From the NCBI RefSeq assembly GCF_017086465.1, contig NZ_CP070961.1, forward strand, positions 2,728,001-2,792,000: DNA of 64,000 bases, written 5' to 3'. Every line of letters starts with the position of its first letter. The first letter of the stretch is position 1. Origin of the DNA: Nocardioides sp. zg-1228 (GTDB lineage: Bacteria > Actinomycetota > Actinomycetes > Propionibacteriales > Nocardioidaceae). Below, piece by piece: positions 62,980 through 64,000 of this stretch. A model generated the notes under the pieces. The model was not told the DNA's origin and did not search any database. It was given only the letters and a program-made list of their open reading frames with translations. A program made the position numbers and the translations under genes.

Positions 62980-63411
62980 TCAGCGGGCGAGGGCGGGGAA
63001 CCAGATGCCGATCTCGCGGGCGGCCGACTCCTCGGAGTCCGAGCCGTGGACGAGGTTCTGCTGGACGGCGAGGCCCCAGTCGCGGCCGAGGTCGCCGCGG
63101 ATGGTGCCGGGGGCGGCGACGGTGGGGTCGGTCGCGCCGGCGAGGGAGCGGAAGCCCTCGATGCAGCGCTCGCCCTCGATCACGACGGCGAGCACGGGGC
63201 CGGACAGCATGAACTCCACGAGCGGGGCGTAGAACGGCTTGCCCTCGTGCTCGGCGTAGTGCTCGGCGAGGAGCTCGGGCGTCGCGGAGCGCAGCTCGGC
63301 GGCGGCGAGGGTGTAGCCCTTGGCCTCGATCCGGCGCAGCACCTCGCCCGAGAGGCCGCGGCGTACGCCGTCGGGCTTGACGAGGACGAGGGAGCGCTGG
63401 ACGTCGGTCAT
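62980..63411 (-). CDS. ndk: Nucleoside diphosphate kinase
   Basis: The 143-residue enzyme balances NTP pools by phosphate transfer through His122 in NLVHGSDS. The opening RSLVLVKPDGVRRGL and the middle FRSLAGATDP are diagnostic. It follows the DUF4233 gene by 22 bases in the common actinobacterial order folC-DUF4233-ndk. Confidence 0.98.
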   Translation of the reverse strand: MTDVQRSLVLVKPDGVRRGLSGEVLRRIEAKGYTLAAAELRSATPELLAEHYAEHEGKPFYAPLVEFMLSGPVLAVVIEGERCIEGFRSLAGATDPTVAAPGTIRGDLGRDWGLAVQQNLVHGSDSEESAAREIGIWFPALAR

Positions 63412-63433
63412 GCGGGCAGCCTAGCGAGGAGCC

Positions 63434-63832
63434 TCAGCCCTGCTCCGCGCGGTACGCCGCCCACGCGGCGGCGCGCTCCCGCTCGATCTTGCGCCCGAGG
63501 AGGTCGGCCGCCGTCCAGAGCGCGGCGAAGATCGCCCCGAGGGCGAACATCACCGGGACGACGAAGCCCAGCGCGATGGCGGCCACCTGCACGGCGTAGC
63601 CGGCGAGGTAGGCCCACTCGGCGCGCAGCATCCCGGCCAGCAGCAGGCACACGAGCGCCAGGCCGAGCCCCACCGTCAGCGCGGTGCCGGTCGGGACGCC
63701 GGCGATGGTGATCATCACGGGAGTGCTCAGACCGAGGGTGATCGCCTCCAGGCTCAGCACGGCCGCGGCCATGCCGCGCCGCGGCGAGCGCTCGGTGTTG
63801 GCCGGCACCTGCTCGGGAGTGTTCTCGCTCAT
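63434..63832 (-). CDS. DUF4233 membrane protein
   Basis: The 132-residue protein has about four hydrophobic segments between residues 20 and 110, starting with RRGMAAAVLSLEAITLGLSTPV, which is typical of DUF4233. The C-terminus is charged (RKIERERAAAWAAYRAEQG). It overlaps the folC stop (ATGA) and precedes ndk. The family occurs almost only beside folC in actinobacteria, and its function is unknown. Confidence 0.88.
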   Translation of the reverse strand: MSENTPEQVPANTERSPRRGMAAAVLSLEAITLGLSTPVMITIAGVPTGTALTVGLGLALVCLLLAGMLRAEWAYLAGYAVQVAAIALGFVVPVMFALGAIFAALWTAADLLGRKIERERAAAWAAYRAEQG

Positions 63833-64000
63833 CGGCGCCCCTTCAGCAGCGCGCGGGCCTCGCCCACGGTGACGACGGAGCCGGTGACGAGCACGGCGCC
63901 GGACCCGATCGAGACGTCGATGGCCTCGCCCGCCTCCGCGAGCGTCGCGGCGCGGTCGATCGCCTCGGCCAGGTCGGGCACGACGCTGACGCGGTCCTCG
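63829..64000 (-). CDS. folC: Folylpolyglutamate/dihydrofolate synthase, C-terminal end (5' part outside window)
   Basis: Only the last 57 codons are present; the rest lies beyond the window. The visible protein ends with SGAVLVTGSVVTVGEARALLKGRR, the recognisable FolC C-terminus. The enzyme adds glutamates to folates. The stop overlaps the DUF4233 ATG (ATGA). Confidence 0.82.
   Translation of the reverse strand, partial: EDRVSVVPDLAEAIDRAATLAEAGEAIDVSIGSGAVLVTGSVVTVGEARALLKGRR

Overview
This 64 kb window is chromosomal DNA of a high-GC Gram-positive bacterium, most likely an actinobacterium of the Nocardioidaceae (Nocardioides or a close relative). The basis is the very strong G/C third-position bias, frequent GTG starts, ATGA/GTGA start-stop overlaps, the linked gatCAB, ligA and mnmA/cysteine desulfurase genes, the rne-rplU-rpmA-obg-proB block, and a full mreBCD-mrdA-rodA operon next to ndk and folC. 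No rRNA, tRNA, insertion sequence, phage or CRISPR array was seen.

Left part (1-31.7 kb). After a truncated PadR-type regulator come an EamA exporter and a sugar-dehydrogenase-like lipoprotein. A minus-strand operon (9.19-2.43 kb) follows, headed by a cobalamin riboswitch. It encodes a secreted alpha-helical repeat protein, a membrane-anchored beta-domain protein and a complete ECF transporter (EcfT, fused EcfA-EcfA', S component). I read it as a vitamin B12 capture and uptake system in which the two domains of animal intrinsic factor or transcobalamin are split between two exported proteins. A second secreted paralogue (9.3-10.7 kb) is transcribed separately. Then come gatC-gatA-gatB, an RTX-like secreted protein, ligA, a TetR/DHA2 efflux pair, and a tightly overlapping set: cysteine desulfurase, mnmA, a serine hydrolase and a MetE-like protein. 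The block proB, obg, rpmA, rplU and a large RNase E/G follows.

Middle part (32.8-54.8 kb). This is an accessory cell-surface polysaccharide island. It lies between the TIGR03936-type gene (32.0 kb) and its usual neighbour, the TIGR03960-type radical SAM gene (54.8-56.7 kb). It holds two tandem GT-C-like membrane proteins, two PLP sugar aminotransferases, an LpxA-like acyltransferase with the catalytic His, a Gfo/Idh/MocA dehydrogenase, an L-2-hydroxyglutarate oxidase, a GT4 glycosyltransferase, an NDP-sugar epimerase, a second acyltransferase and further membrane proteins. Two mirror-image modules each pair a coiled-coil protein with a rhamnan-synthesis-F-like protein. The enzyme set fits synthesis of a diamino, N-acylated sugar and its assembly into a surface glycan. 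Two more genes (a CrtA-like protein and an unknown) lie between this island and the radical SAM gene.

Right part (54.8-64 kb). The radical SAM gene, rodA, mrdA, mreD, mreC and mreB form a minus-strand cell-elongation operon. Ndk, a DUF4233 membrane protein and the 3' end of folC follow. Gaps between minus-strand genes are so short from mreB to 50.2 kb that part of the glycan island may be co-transcribed with the elongation operon. The only larger break, 144 bp, is after rodA.
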